Source: CAZVWV01 sp964631745
GTDB lineage: Bacteria > Bdellovibrionota_C > UBA2361 > JBGSMV01
Direction of reading: 5' to 3'
NCBI GenBank assembly: GCA_964631745.1
Contig: CAZVWV010000088.1
Location: 1-16,802 of the forward strand
Length of the DNA stretch: 16,802 nt
The notes below the pieces were generated by a model. It worked only from the letters and a program-made list of their open reading frames with translations, had not been told where the DNA came from and searched no databases. A program made the translations under genes and the position numbers. Below are positions 7,263 to 14,129 of this stretch, in pieces (the first letter of the stretch is position 1; each line of letters starts with the position of its first letter).

Positions 7263-9917
7263 TTGGCAGTGTTGCATAAACTGTGTAAACGCCTTTCCAG
7301 TGGTGCTGTAATTGTTGGAAGCGGCAATGGTGCCAGGGTTTGGGCCGTAGGATTGCAGAGCGATTCAAAGATCATAGTAGCTGGACAGACAGTTAGCGGG
7401 CTCCCTAGCTCTCCGAGATACGACATCTTGATTTCACGCTACAATACGGACGGTTCGCTTGATACTAGCTTTGGCTCAAGTGGACGCACCACACTCACAC
7501 CTGGAATTTCGAGCCAGGCTTTCGCTATATATGTGCTAAGTGATGATAAGATATTGGTTGGTGGAACCGCAGTGTCGGCCAGCGTATATTTCGCCTCAGA
7601 TTTTTCCCTCTCTAAGTTAAATGCTAACGGCGCCGTTGACTCCGGGTTCGGAACCGCGGGAACCGTTATTACAGCCATTGGCCCCAGTATTGATGATAAC
7701 GATGAGTTGCGCGCACTAGCCGTACAAGCTGATGGAAAGATACTAGCGGCCGGCTTTGGAGAAGACCTAACAAAAAAGTATGACTTCGCACTTGTACGTT
7801 ATTCTAGCAATGGCGCGCCAGACTCAAGCTTTAGCAGCGATGGTATTGTGACTACCGATTTGGGCCGTCCTGAGGAAAACGTGACTGGAACGAACGACTA
7901 TGCGCACGCACTAGCCATCGATTCGAGCGGTGAGATTTTTGTAGGCGGCGTGATGTCTCGACCCGCAAGCAGCATCTCCTACAATGACTTTGATTTTGCC
8001 GTAGTAAGGTACAAGTCAGCCGAGCCGCCCGCAACGCCAACTCCTATCCCAACCATAGCATCGGGCACAGCAGGCACCCTAGATAGCAGTTTCTCATACG
8101 ATGGAATCACAACCACAAATCTTCTTCCCTTAGAGACTTTGCAGGGAGTCTTAGATTCAAAAGTGGCAGAGCAATCTGATGGGAAATATGTAGTTGTGAG
8201 CACGGCCCCACACCTAGGTGACCCCAGCAACGAAAATATCTCAATTATGCGCTTTAATGTTAGCGGAGATTTAGATCAGTCCTTCGGAACAAACGGACAA
8301 ACCATAACAAACATAGCAGATCCGAACTCCCTAACAAGCAGCAACGAACAAGTAGCCGCCGTAGCAATTCAACCAGATGGCAAAATTCTCGTGGCTGGCA
8401 CCAGTAACATGGGCGTGGGCCAAACCGATATATTTTTGATGCGTGTCGATTCAGTGGGAGCACTAGATCCCACCTTTTCTAACGACGGAATTGTTACAAC
8501 CGATTTTAGCGCCGGAAATGATGGTGCCGCAGCGCTAGCGATTCAGCCTGACAATAAAATTGTATTAGTCGGCACCGCGTCGGGTACCCTTTATCGAGAG
8601 ATCGTGGCCGTAAGGTACAACAGCGATGGCTCACTAGACACCAGTTTTGGCACGGGTGGGAAAGTAATAATAGCCGCGATAAATCCGCCTGGCAAATCAG
8701 TGGATCAGATCGACCTAGGTCGCGCAGTCGCCTTACAATCGGACGGGAAAATTGTAATCGCCGGGACACGAAGCTCAACCACGCCCGAGGATCTAGATTC
8801 GTATGGAAGGAGCTTAGATAGCGTTGTATTGATAAGGCTAAACAGCGACGGAAGTTTAGACGCCAGCTTCGGAGACGCTGGCCGTCAACATCAAGCGTTT
8901 TCCGACAACGACAGCAAAGCTTACAGCTTATTGATTCAATCTGACGGCAAGATTGTAGTAGGAGGTGTAGCTGCCGACTCGGCGGACGGAGGAGTGTACG
9001 ACGTTCTAATAGCAAGGTTTTCCAGCGATGGACATCTTGATTCGACCTTTGGAGATGCAGGCAAAACGCGTTACGAATTTGGTGGCAACTACAGACTTTC
9101 ATCCACAGTCGTTCAACAACAGGATGGTAAACTTCTCGTTGTAGGAACTGCAATAACGAGTCATTCCGTGATTAATGGGTTTTCCGACAGCACGCAAGAC
9201 TTCGGGATACTTGGTCTCTCAAAGGATGGCGTCTTGGAATCAAGTTATGGTACCTCCGGCCTTGTTACAACTGATGTTGGTAGGTTTGTTATCGCGAATG
9301 GCTCAGTGCCCTATCAAGAAGTCGCAACGGATGCCATAGCGCTCAGCACTGGCAAAGTGCTAGTAGTAGGATATCGAACTCCTTCAACTCTATTCGGACG
9401 TAGCGAAGTTGTGCTAGCGCGATATTTTGGCGCGCTAAGTGAGCAAGAAGAGACCGACCTATGTTCTAATATTTCAGGGGTTCAAACCACGGTTCCAGAG
9501 GGAATGACAAGAAATGATGACGGCATCTGCGTTGGTTCCGGCTCTGATGATAATCTAGATGGTGGAGATGGAGACGATACCCTTCGCGGTGGAAACGGCA
9601 AGGATACAATGCGGGGTGGCGCAGGAGCTGATACGGTTTATGGCGAAGCTGGCAACGATAAGCTTTACGGTGGGCCCGGCGATGATAAGTTATACGGCGG
9701 CGCTGGCAATGATAAAATATACGGGCAAGCTGGCAATGATACGCTAGTCGGAGGTGGTGGAAGTGATACTTTAGATGGCGGCGCCGGAAAGGACACAATC
9801 AACGCCAATGATGGCAAAAAAGGCGACACAATCAAATGTGGCGCTGGCAAAGACACAGTGGTTGCAAATCGTGGTGACCGAGTAGCGAAGGACTGTGAGA
9901 AAATAAAGTGGCGATAA
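7263..9917 (+). CDS. Delta-60 repeat protein with C-terminal RTX calcium-binding repeats
   Basis: About ten delta-60 repeats (TIGR02608-like, DGSLDTSFGTGGKV followed by AxALQxDGKIxVAG) fill residues 20-735 and should form a beta-propeller-like extracellular domain. A Pro/Thr linker (PPATPTPIPT, about 256-265) separates the first three from the rest. Residues 758-850 hold RTX nonapeptides (GGDGDDTLRGGNGKDTM, GGAGNDKIYGQAGNDTL) that bind calcium, then a Cys-bearing end (IKCGAGKDTVV, AKDCEKI). Such proteins are normally secreted, but here there is no signal peptide. The chosen TTG 7263 has no ribosome binding site, the in-frame open region begins only 10 codons earlier, and the protein starts in the middle of a delta-60 unit (VWAVGLQSDSKIIVAGQ). 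The 5' end is therefore probably truncated, or the true start is missed. It is convergent with the next gene, 29 bp away. Confidence 0.85.
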   Translation: MAVLHKLCKRLSSGAVIVGSGNGARVWAVGLQSDSKIIVAGQTVSGLPSSPRYDILISRYNTDGSLDTSFGSSGRTTLTPGISSQAFAIYVLSDDKILVGGTAVSASVYFASDFSLSKLNANGAVDSGFGTAGTVITAIGPSIDDNDELRALAVQADGKILAAGFGEDLTKKYDFALVRYSSNGAPDSSFSSDGIVTTDLGRPEENVTGTNDYAHALAIDSSGEIFVGGVMSRPASSISYNDFDFAVVRYKSAEPPATPTPIPTIASGTAGTLDSSFSYDGITTTNLLPLETLQGVLDSKVAEQSDGKYVVVSTAPHLGDPSNENISIMRFNVSGDLDQSFGTNGQTITNIADPNSLTSSNEQVAAVAIQPDGKILVAGTSNMGVGQTDIFLMRVDSVGALDPTFSNDGIVTTDFSAGNDGAAALAIQPDNKIVLVGTASGTLYREIVAVRYNSDGSLDTSFGTGGKVIIAAINPPGKSVDQIDLGRAVALQSDGKIVIAGTRSSTTPEDLDSYGRSLDSVVLIRLNSDGSLDASFGDAGRQHQAFSDNDSKAYSLLIQSDGKIVVGGVAADSADGGVYDVLIARFSSDGHLDSTFGDAGKTRYEFGGNYRLSSTVVQQQDGKLLVVGTAITSHSVINGFSDSTQDFGILGLSKDGVLESSYGTSGLVTTDVGRFVIANGSVPYQEVATDAIALSTGKVLVVGYRTPSTLFGRSEVVLARYFGALSEQEETDLCSNISGVQTTVPEGMTRNDDGICVGSGSDDNLDGGDGDDTLRGGNGKDTMRGGAGADTVYGEAGNDKLYGGPGDDKLYGGAGNDKIYGQAGNDTLVGGGGSDTLDGGAGKDTINANDGKKGDTIKCGAGKDTVVANRGDRVAKDCEKIKWR

Positions 9918-9946
9918 GGCGCCTATCTTCAATCAATCTCAGCGGA

Positions 9947-10891
9947 TCATTGGTGTTGTTTAATAGACCGGCGCTGCGCCAGCCTTGCCCGCGGTATTGG
10001 GTGCCTCAAACCCTTCTTTGGTGGAGTGGAACGGATATCGCACGGAAGAAGCACTTCACCACAGAGACTATTCAGCTCACCTGCCGCTTCTTTAAAACCT
10101 CTACGCTTTAGAGCGACATTCATATAATTAACTGCATTTACCACAGGGGGCGTCAAAACCTTATCTTTTCCAAATACTCTGATAGCAAGTTTCAGATCGC
10201 AAAGCACGTTACCAATGTTTGGCCCTAAAGAGGCCCTAAACTTACGGACCATGATCGTCTGTAATCGCCGCAAGACAGTTGCTGACATGTAAACTGAGGG
10301 TGGCATACGAGTGCTCTTTATTGAGTCTGCAAGATACTCAAGGGAAGAGTTTGTGCGGAATGATTTAACTGAGGTTTCCCCCGCGCCTAACCAGCTTGCT
10401 GGTTTAAGGAGGGCTATTGAAAAACCGCGCACCGCAGCACGCATAGAAGTATCACTTGCGTACATCTTATCCGTAGCCCCAACCAATTGAAGGGTGCGAT
10501 AAGCGCACATAAATTTCCCTTCTCCAAGTTTAAGTCTCGCTGCCCTTTGAGCGACTCTTTGGCAATCTGCGTTTTGCAGCTCCGTCTTAGAGATTTTAAA
10601 ACCGCCTATGATCGCCTTTGCTATAAGATCGTTACAACCGGCGAGCGCTATCTTTACACAGGCTATGGCTCCCGTACGATAGAGCGGATCTGTTCTGATG
10701 CTGTCAATAGATTTGCCACTCGCTTTCAAAGACCTCATAAAACCGGTGTAGTCACCCTTTAGAAGTAACCCACGCAGTGCTTCCTCCGTATGATTCGCAA
10801 ACTCTGCGCTCGAGAGATCGACTTCCTTATCAAAAGGAACGATTACCTGATAGCACCTACCGTCCTGCCGTAACCTACTTCCAAAACCCAT
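9947..10891 (-). CDS. Hypothetical protein, 314 residues
   Basis: I do not recognise this protein. ATG at 10891 starts MGFGSRLRQDGRCYQVIVPF; upstream there is only a weak GGAG at a long distance, so the start is uncertain. No signal peptide or membrane segment is evident. The body is mixed basic and probably helical, with eight Cys spread through it (such as IACVKIALAGC, NADCQR, VLCDLK, SLCGEVLLPC) and a very basic C-terminus (PKKGLRHPIPRARLAQRRSI). The helical spacing of AxxxLxxxG segments could be a solenoid, but no repeat is clear. It is convergent with the delta-60/RTX gene and has a 560-bp gene-free region upstream. Confidence 0.65.
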   Translation of the reverse strand: MGFGSRLRQDGRCYQVIVPFDKEVDLSSAEFANHTEEALRGLLLKGDYTGFMRSLKASGKSIDSIRTDPLYRTGAIACVKIALAGCNDLIAKAIIGGFKISKTELQNADCQRVAQRAARLKLGEGKFMCAYRTLQLVGATDKMYASDTSMRAAVRGFSIALLKPASWLGAGETSVKSFRTNSSLEYLADSIKSTRMPPSVYMSATVLRRLQTIMVRKFRASLGPNIGNVLCDLKLAIRVFGKDKVLTPPVVNAVNYMNVALKRRGFKEAAGELNSLCGEVLLPCDIRSTPPKKGLRHPIPRARLAQRRSIKQHQ

Positions 10892-11451
10892 GCTAACTAC
10901 GTCTCATAAAAATTACTCCAATAACACTCTAGGATTTAAGAACTAATTAAAAACCTAGTCAAGGCCTGGTGCCCGCTCGGGAGAGGGCCTCTCAGAAGTT
11001 AAAAGCAAAAGGGGGATTTCAGATCCCTTAGTAGGGGCTGCTTGATATCTTTGTTGAAAAGTTCGGAGCAGTGGTTGGCCAGGGGATGGGTGGCTAGGCC
11101 TGGACCCTTCGACGACCCAACTGGTTAGATGCGAAGGTAAGTGACAATCTGGGCCCCCACCAGTGGGTTAATAGTTACGATGCGGTAATTCTGCCATTTC
11201 TAATGGAAAACCCGAATCGGGTTTAGGGATTTTATGAACAGTTACCGCTTGCTGTTTTGGTTAGAACACCCTCAATTTCCTCAAGCTGCCTAACAAGATA
11301 GCCCACGTTAACGGCTGGACTAATAGTAAACCCGGCTTGGGTAACGAATTACGCAACGTTCCCTAAACTAATTTCTCTGGAGCACCGATATCCATCCGGT
11401 ATGGGACAAGTATTCCCACTGACTTTATTTAAGATTATGGAGCTAAGACCA
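10892..11451. other. Long gene-free region with several stem-loops
   Basis: No frame in this 560-bp stretch looks protein-coding. It holds an imperfect hairpin at 10962-10990 (AGGCC/GGCCT outside CCCG/CGGG), a CCCAC/GTGGG hairpin near 11156-11167, an ACCCAACTGG / CCAGTGGGT long-range pair (about 11115-11168), and the branched structure listed separately. It is upstream of both the minus-strand 314-residue gene and the secreted-protein gene, so it must carry their promoters, which I could not fix by consensus. Confidence 0.5.
11182..11248 (+). ncRNA. Candidate structured RNA or DNA element, three-way junction
   Basis: An outer stem GCGGTAA (11182-11188) / TTACCGC (11242-11248) pairs perfectly, extended by CTG (11191-11193) / CAG (11239-11241) after a 2-nt bulge. 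It encloses two hairpins side by side: CCATT-TCT-AATGG (11194-11206) and AAACCC-GAATC-GGGTTT (11208-11224). All four stems are compatible with one fold. It lies 200 bp upstream of the secreted-protein gene. It matches no riboswitch I know. It could equally be a protein-binding palindrome or a decayed mobile-element end. Confidence 0.35.
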
Positions 11452-12897
11452 ATGCGGATTAAGAACGTTTTCGTAGCATTTGCGTTATTACTTACCACTA
11501 GCATTGCGGTTGAATCTGTCGTCCTGGCCGAGAGCTATAAGTCCTCTCCGGCCAAAGCGGCCGCAAGTGCAAAGAAGAAATTGAAACAATCAATTAAAAA
11601 GTATGGTCTGGCTAAGCTGCCTAGCGCGAGTAAACTTGTAGCCAAAAAGAAGAAAAAAACTGCTAAAGCTTTAGCATATAATTTTGCTGCCGCTTCATCC
11701 GCCACTCCGCCCACACTCCTAAGCATCTCACAATCACCGATTAAAGATATTTTCTGGGCACCAAACATAGTCGACGAGATCGTCGGCGGAAGCCCATCCC
11801 AGGCTTCCTGCAGCCAATTCTATGCAGGTACCCAAACGGGTGATTCTGGTGGTATTGGAGCATGTCATATGGCTGAAAGCGTGGGCTTTTCCTTTGCAAG
11901 CATATTGGAGTCGCAATCTTCGCTCTGCTACATGAAGAACTTCCCGACACAGGGGAATTTGAATTCTGGTGGAGTATCTGTTGTTAGTGGAGAGCTTCCA
12001 TCTGGCGGCATCACGAAGTTATTTGCTCCTCCGACTGGTTCAAGTGCACGGACTGTTAAGGTGAATGTAACTGGCGCACCCGGCGGCGGTGGCGAAGGCG
12101 AAGGGGGTGGTGGCCCAGAGACCATTTACATTAAGGTATATTCGCAAACTGAAAACCAAGCCTCCTCAAACATGTACAAGGCGGATCTGTGGTTCTGCGC
12201 ATCAGGCACAGCCACAGGGTATGACCGTCTTACAATCAAAAATTCTGGGCAGTTCCTTAGTGAAAACGCAGGTTCCGATGGCGGGGGAAACCACGCTCTG
12301 CAAGTTGGCGGATTCCTGACTTCAAACGGGAATAACCTAATTTGGGACACTTCAAAGACGAGGTCATCAGTTCTCAAGTCAGAGCACGATGGCGGCTATT
12401 TCCTGAGCGACATTACTATCCTACCATCTAACATAATTAAGATTAAGAATAAGGATGACTTTGGAGGTGGTTCGCGTAAAGGCTACGTGCAAACATCTTT
12501 CTCCGGTAGCGATATCGAGGGTTTGCGGTTCCTTCGCGGTGCCTTCATCGAGAATTTCGGGGGCGGCCCAGACAGCGGCTTTGCAGGTGCTACAAAATAC
12601 GGAGATGGCTACTATCAACATGATAGCGCTAGCCCATTTGAAGATGATGTACTTTCAATAGATTTTGATGCCGACTCCTTCTATTCTCAAAGCGCGCCTG
12701 ACGCTCCTGATGTCTCAGGACTAGATTGCTCCCCAACCGTGGAAGTGGAGATCAATATGGACATGAACAACTCAAGCGTAATGGCCTCGGTACAGGAGTG
12801 TGACATTCGAGATCTACAACACATGCACTTCTGTCACGATGACCCGGAAGTTGCACAGGCAGATCAGAACTTTGCTTCGGTTTGCCACGGCAGTTAA
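11452..12897 (+). CDS. Secreted protein with Lys-rich N-terminus and Gly-rich loops
   Basis: I place the start at ATG 11452 (481 residues), not the in-frame ATG at 11401, because GGAG precedes it by 9 nt and it begins a proper signal peptide: MRIKN, hydrophobic VFVAFALLLTTSIAV, cleavage after VLA at residue 26. The mature N-terminus is very Lys/Ala-rich (about 34-76, AKKKLKQSIKK, KKKKK). The remainder is Gly/Ser/Asn-rich and probably beta, with a GGGGEGEGGGG loop near residues 210-220 and spaced Cys in both halves (SCSQF, GACHMAE, SLCYM, WFCAS, LDCSP, QECD, HFCHD, SVCHGS). It should be periplasmic or extracellular. No family is recognised. Downstream is an imperfect stem-loop and then palindromic element B. 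Confidence 0.8.
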   Translation: MRIKNVFVAFALLLTTSIAVESVVLAESYKSSPAKAAASAKKKLKQSIKKYGLAKLPSASKLVAKKKKKTAKALAYNFAAASSATPPTLLSISQSPIKDIFWAPNIVDEIVGGSPSQASCSQFYAGTQTGDSGGIGACHMAESVGFSFASILESQSSLCYMKNFPTQGNLNSGGVSVVSGELPSGGITKLFAPPTGSSARTVKVNVTGAPGGGGEGEGGGGPETIYIKVYSQTENQASSNMYKADLWFCASGTATGYDRLTIKNSGQFLSENAGSDGGGNHALQVGGFLTSNGNNLIWDTSKTRSSVLKSEHDGGYFLSDITILPSNIIKIKNKDDFGGGSRKGYVQTSFSGSDIEGLRFLRGAFIENFGGGPDSGFAGATKYGDGYYQHDSASPFEDDVLSIDFDADSFYSQSAPDAPDVSGLDCSPTVEVEINMDMNNSSVMASVQECDIRDLQHMHFCHDDPEVAQADQNFASVCHGS

Positions 12898-12918
12898 GAG
12901 GTCTTCATAAACCAGAAA

Positions 12919-12970
12919 GAGCGGTTGCAAGAGCACGATATGTTATCCAGATCGTCTTTGGCAGCCGCTC
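12919..12970 (+). terminator. Imperfect stem-loop after the secreted-protein gene
   Basis: GAGCGGTTGC (12919-12928) pairs with GCAGCCGCTC (12961-12970) with one G-U or mismatch, and the next bases (AAGA / TCTTT) can extend the stem. It starts 22 bp after the stop codon. There is no immediate T-run, only a T-rich stretch further on, so a Rho-independent terminator is possible but not typical. Confidence 0.4.
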
Positions 12971-13022
12971 AGTATAAGTAGTTAATTTACTGCTGTCTTT
13001 TGCAAAGTAATTCTTGAGCCCC

Positions 13023-13129
13023 CTCGAGCCACCCTACTTTTCAACGCCAGCGCCATCCAAAAGCGACCATTACGAACTATTAGCGTCAACAAAATCTGCG
13101 ATGCGGGGTTAAAAGTAGGGTGGCTCGAG
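13023..13129. repeat. 107-bp palindromic element B
   Basis: Perfect 19-bp inverted ends: CTCGAGCCACCCTACTTTT at 13023-13041 and its reverse complement at 13111-13129. The 69-bp interior is partly self-complementary next to the arms. It is 97% identical to element C, in the same orientation. Similarity with C continues 6 bp leftward (from AGCCCC at 13017) but not to the right. The ends share GAGCCACCCTACTTT with element A and the lone arm near 4950. No clear target-site duplication is seen. Confidence 0.92.
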
Positions 13130-13151
13130 AAAATAAAATTTATAACCAGAG

Positions 13152-13376
13152 TCAAAGTAATGGGTCGGTTACGTAATAGAATCTGCTGTGTGGATTACCC
13201 ACGTGCCCTATAGAGTCAAGCTTCATGAGCTTGAAAATGTTTGCCGTAACTGCGTTTATTTCTAGCCCAAGATGCCTAGCTAGGTCGGCCAGCCGGCAAT
13301 AATCATCTTGCCCGGCCGTTGGTACTTTAGCAAAGCACGGGCGGCCTTGGAGCCCGCTTAGATTCAGGTGAGCCAA
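13152..13376 (-). CDS. Small possible HTH-type protein or 5'-truncated fragment
   Basis: TTG at 13376 gives 74 residues, but the frame is open and protein-like back to 13457 (GDGLISHGAALTYFSPSVLS then KNFYTNR before the TTG), with no ATG or GTG in that stretch. The middle (CRLADLARHLGLEINAVTANIFKLMK) has the spacing of a helix-turn-helix, followed by GHVGNPHSRFYYV, which could be a wing. No ribosome binding site is seen before the TTG. It may be the 3' end of a longer DNA-binding protein gene broken inside the module between elements B and C. It lies in the same orientation as the small membrane gene at 13492-13650. Confidence 0.4.
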   Translation of the reverse strand: MAHLNLSGLQGRPCFAKVPTAGQDDYCRLADLARHLGLEINAVTANIFKLMKLDSIGHVGNPHSRFYYVTDPLL

Positions 13377-13491
13377 TCGGTTCGTATAGAAGTTTTTGGA
13401 AAGAACTGACGGCGAAAAATAGGTTAGGGCAGCACCGTGTGAGATTAAACCGTCTCCTTAGCGCCGCCCCTGGTTACTAGTGAGCTCTCTA

Positions 13492-13650
13492 CTAATCGCC
13501 GCCAGAGCTCGCCAGAGAGAAAAAAAGCAAGAAAAAACAGACGGTACCGCCGATTAGACCACCGATAAAACTCACGGCCCCGCCGTGAGAGACTATCGCT
13601 ATCATGATCAGGAGAACTATCAGTGCGACTACCGCCAATATTCTATCCAT
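13492..13650 (-). CDS. Small membrane protein, 52 residues
   Basis: ATG at 13650 is preceded by a strong ribosome binding site (AAAGGAG, AGGAG ending 6 nt before the ATG). The product is almost wholly hydrophobic: MDRILAVVALIVLLIMIAIV as the first membrane helix, a short SHGGAVSF turn, then IGGLIGGTVCFFLLFFSLAS as the second, ending SSGGD. Two short transmembrane helices in a hairpin with a tiny polar loop fit a small inner-membrane protein, for example a holin-like, toxin-like or membrane-stress peptide; the sequence does not say which. It sits inside the module bounded by palindromic elements B and C, in the same orientation as the HTH-like frame. Confidence 0.7.
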   Translation of the reverse strand: MDRILAVVALIVLLIMIAIVSHGGAVSFIGGLIGGTVCFFLLFFSLASSGGD

Positions 13651-13721
13651 CGCCCTCTCCTTTCGGAAGCAGGTCCCTTAGAATTTACCCACCTAAACCT
13701 AACTCTCACACAGCAAGTGCC

Positions 13722-13753
13722 CCAACGAAGGACACGACAACATCCTTCGTTGG
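13722..13753. promoter_or_regulatory. Perfect 11-bp inverted repeat upstream of the small membrane gene
   Basis: CCAACGAAGGA (13722-13732) and TCCTTCGTTGG (13743-13753) are perfect inverted copies separated by 10 bp. It lies 72-103 bp upstream of the start at 13650. No T-run follows on either strand, so an operator or leader hairpin fits better than a terminator. Confidence 0.5.
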
Positions 13754-13844
13754 AGCCAAGCTGTATACATCTACCCCTATTCAGTGTTTGCCATACCATA
13801 GCATCTTTCTTCAAATTATGTAACCGTTCAGGGGGTAAAGCACC

Positions 13845-13951
13845 CTAGAGCCACCCTACTTTTCAACGCCAGCGCCATCCAAAAGCAACTATTACGAACT
13901 ATTAGCGTCAACAAAATCTGCGATGCGGGGTTAAAAGTAGGGTGGCTCGAG
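13845..13951. repeat. 107-bp palindromic element C
   Basis: Same length, orientation and sequence as element B apart from three substitutions (at 13847, 13887 and 13890), with a fourth in the shared left flank at 13842. The right end 13933-13951 is identical to that of B; the left end differs at one base (CTAGAG for CTCGAG). Element B lies 822 bp upstream. The right flank differs from that of B straight after CTCGAGA, which defines the element's right limit. Confidence 0.92.
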
Positions 13952-13987
13952 AGATAAGCCGTCTCTTCATAAACCGTGCGTACTTAC

Positions 13988-14015
13988 TTGCCATTATTGC
14001 GAGTTGCGTTATTAT
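13988..14015 (+). promoter_or_regulatory. Sigma70-type promoter for the 872-residue gene
   Basis: TTGCCA (13988-13993) and TATTAT (14010-14015) each match 5 of 6 consensus bases, 16 bp apart. Transcription would begin near 14022, leaving a leader of about 108 nt. It starts 37 bp after element C. Confidence 0.5.
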
Positions 14016-14020
14016 TTCTC

Positions 14021-14089
14021 GCGGCGAATATTTTCGACGCTTATCGGCTGGGGGAGTTAGGTTGTCATCCCACTCTTTTTTGACCTAAC
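14021..14089 (+). promoter_or_regulatory. Structured leader of the 872-residue gene
   Basis: Two stem-loops lie between the predicted promoter and the gene: GCGGCGAA-TATT-TTCGACGC (14021-14040, one mismatch), and GTTAGGT (14056-14062) pairing with ACCTAAC (14083-14089), with a T6 run in the loop side. The second could also be an operator. No known riboswitch motif was recognised. Confidence 0.35.
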
Positions 14090-14129
14090 AATCAGCCTGG
14101 GGCTTGTAGTTGAAGTTATAGAGGGAGTT

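Noticed and set aside
9466..9798. Open frame antisense to the RTX repeats
   Set aside because: It arises from the repeated Gly/Asp codons on the other strand and gives a periodic His/Arg/Tyr product.
11092..11106. GGGTGGCTAGG as a further member of the GAGCCACCCTA family
   Set aside because: Only seven or eight core bases match and there is no inverted partner; a chance match is likely.
13585..13848. Plus-strand open frames antisense to the small membrane gene
   Set aside because: No ribosome binding site, Cys/His/Pro-rich products, and they lie opposite a frame with strong start signals.
13023..13951. Integron attC sites and gene cassettes
   Set aside because: The palindromes lack paired RYYYAAC/GTTRRRY core sites at the right places, genes face both ways, and no integrase is present. 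The 19-bp perfect ends fit a terminal-inverted-repeat element better.
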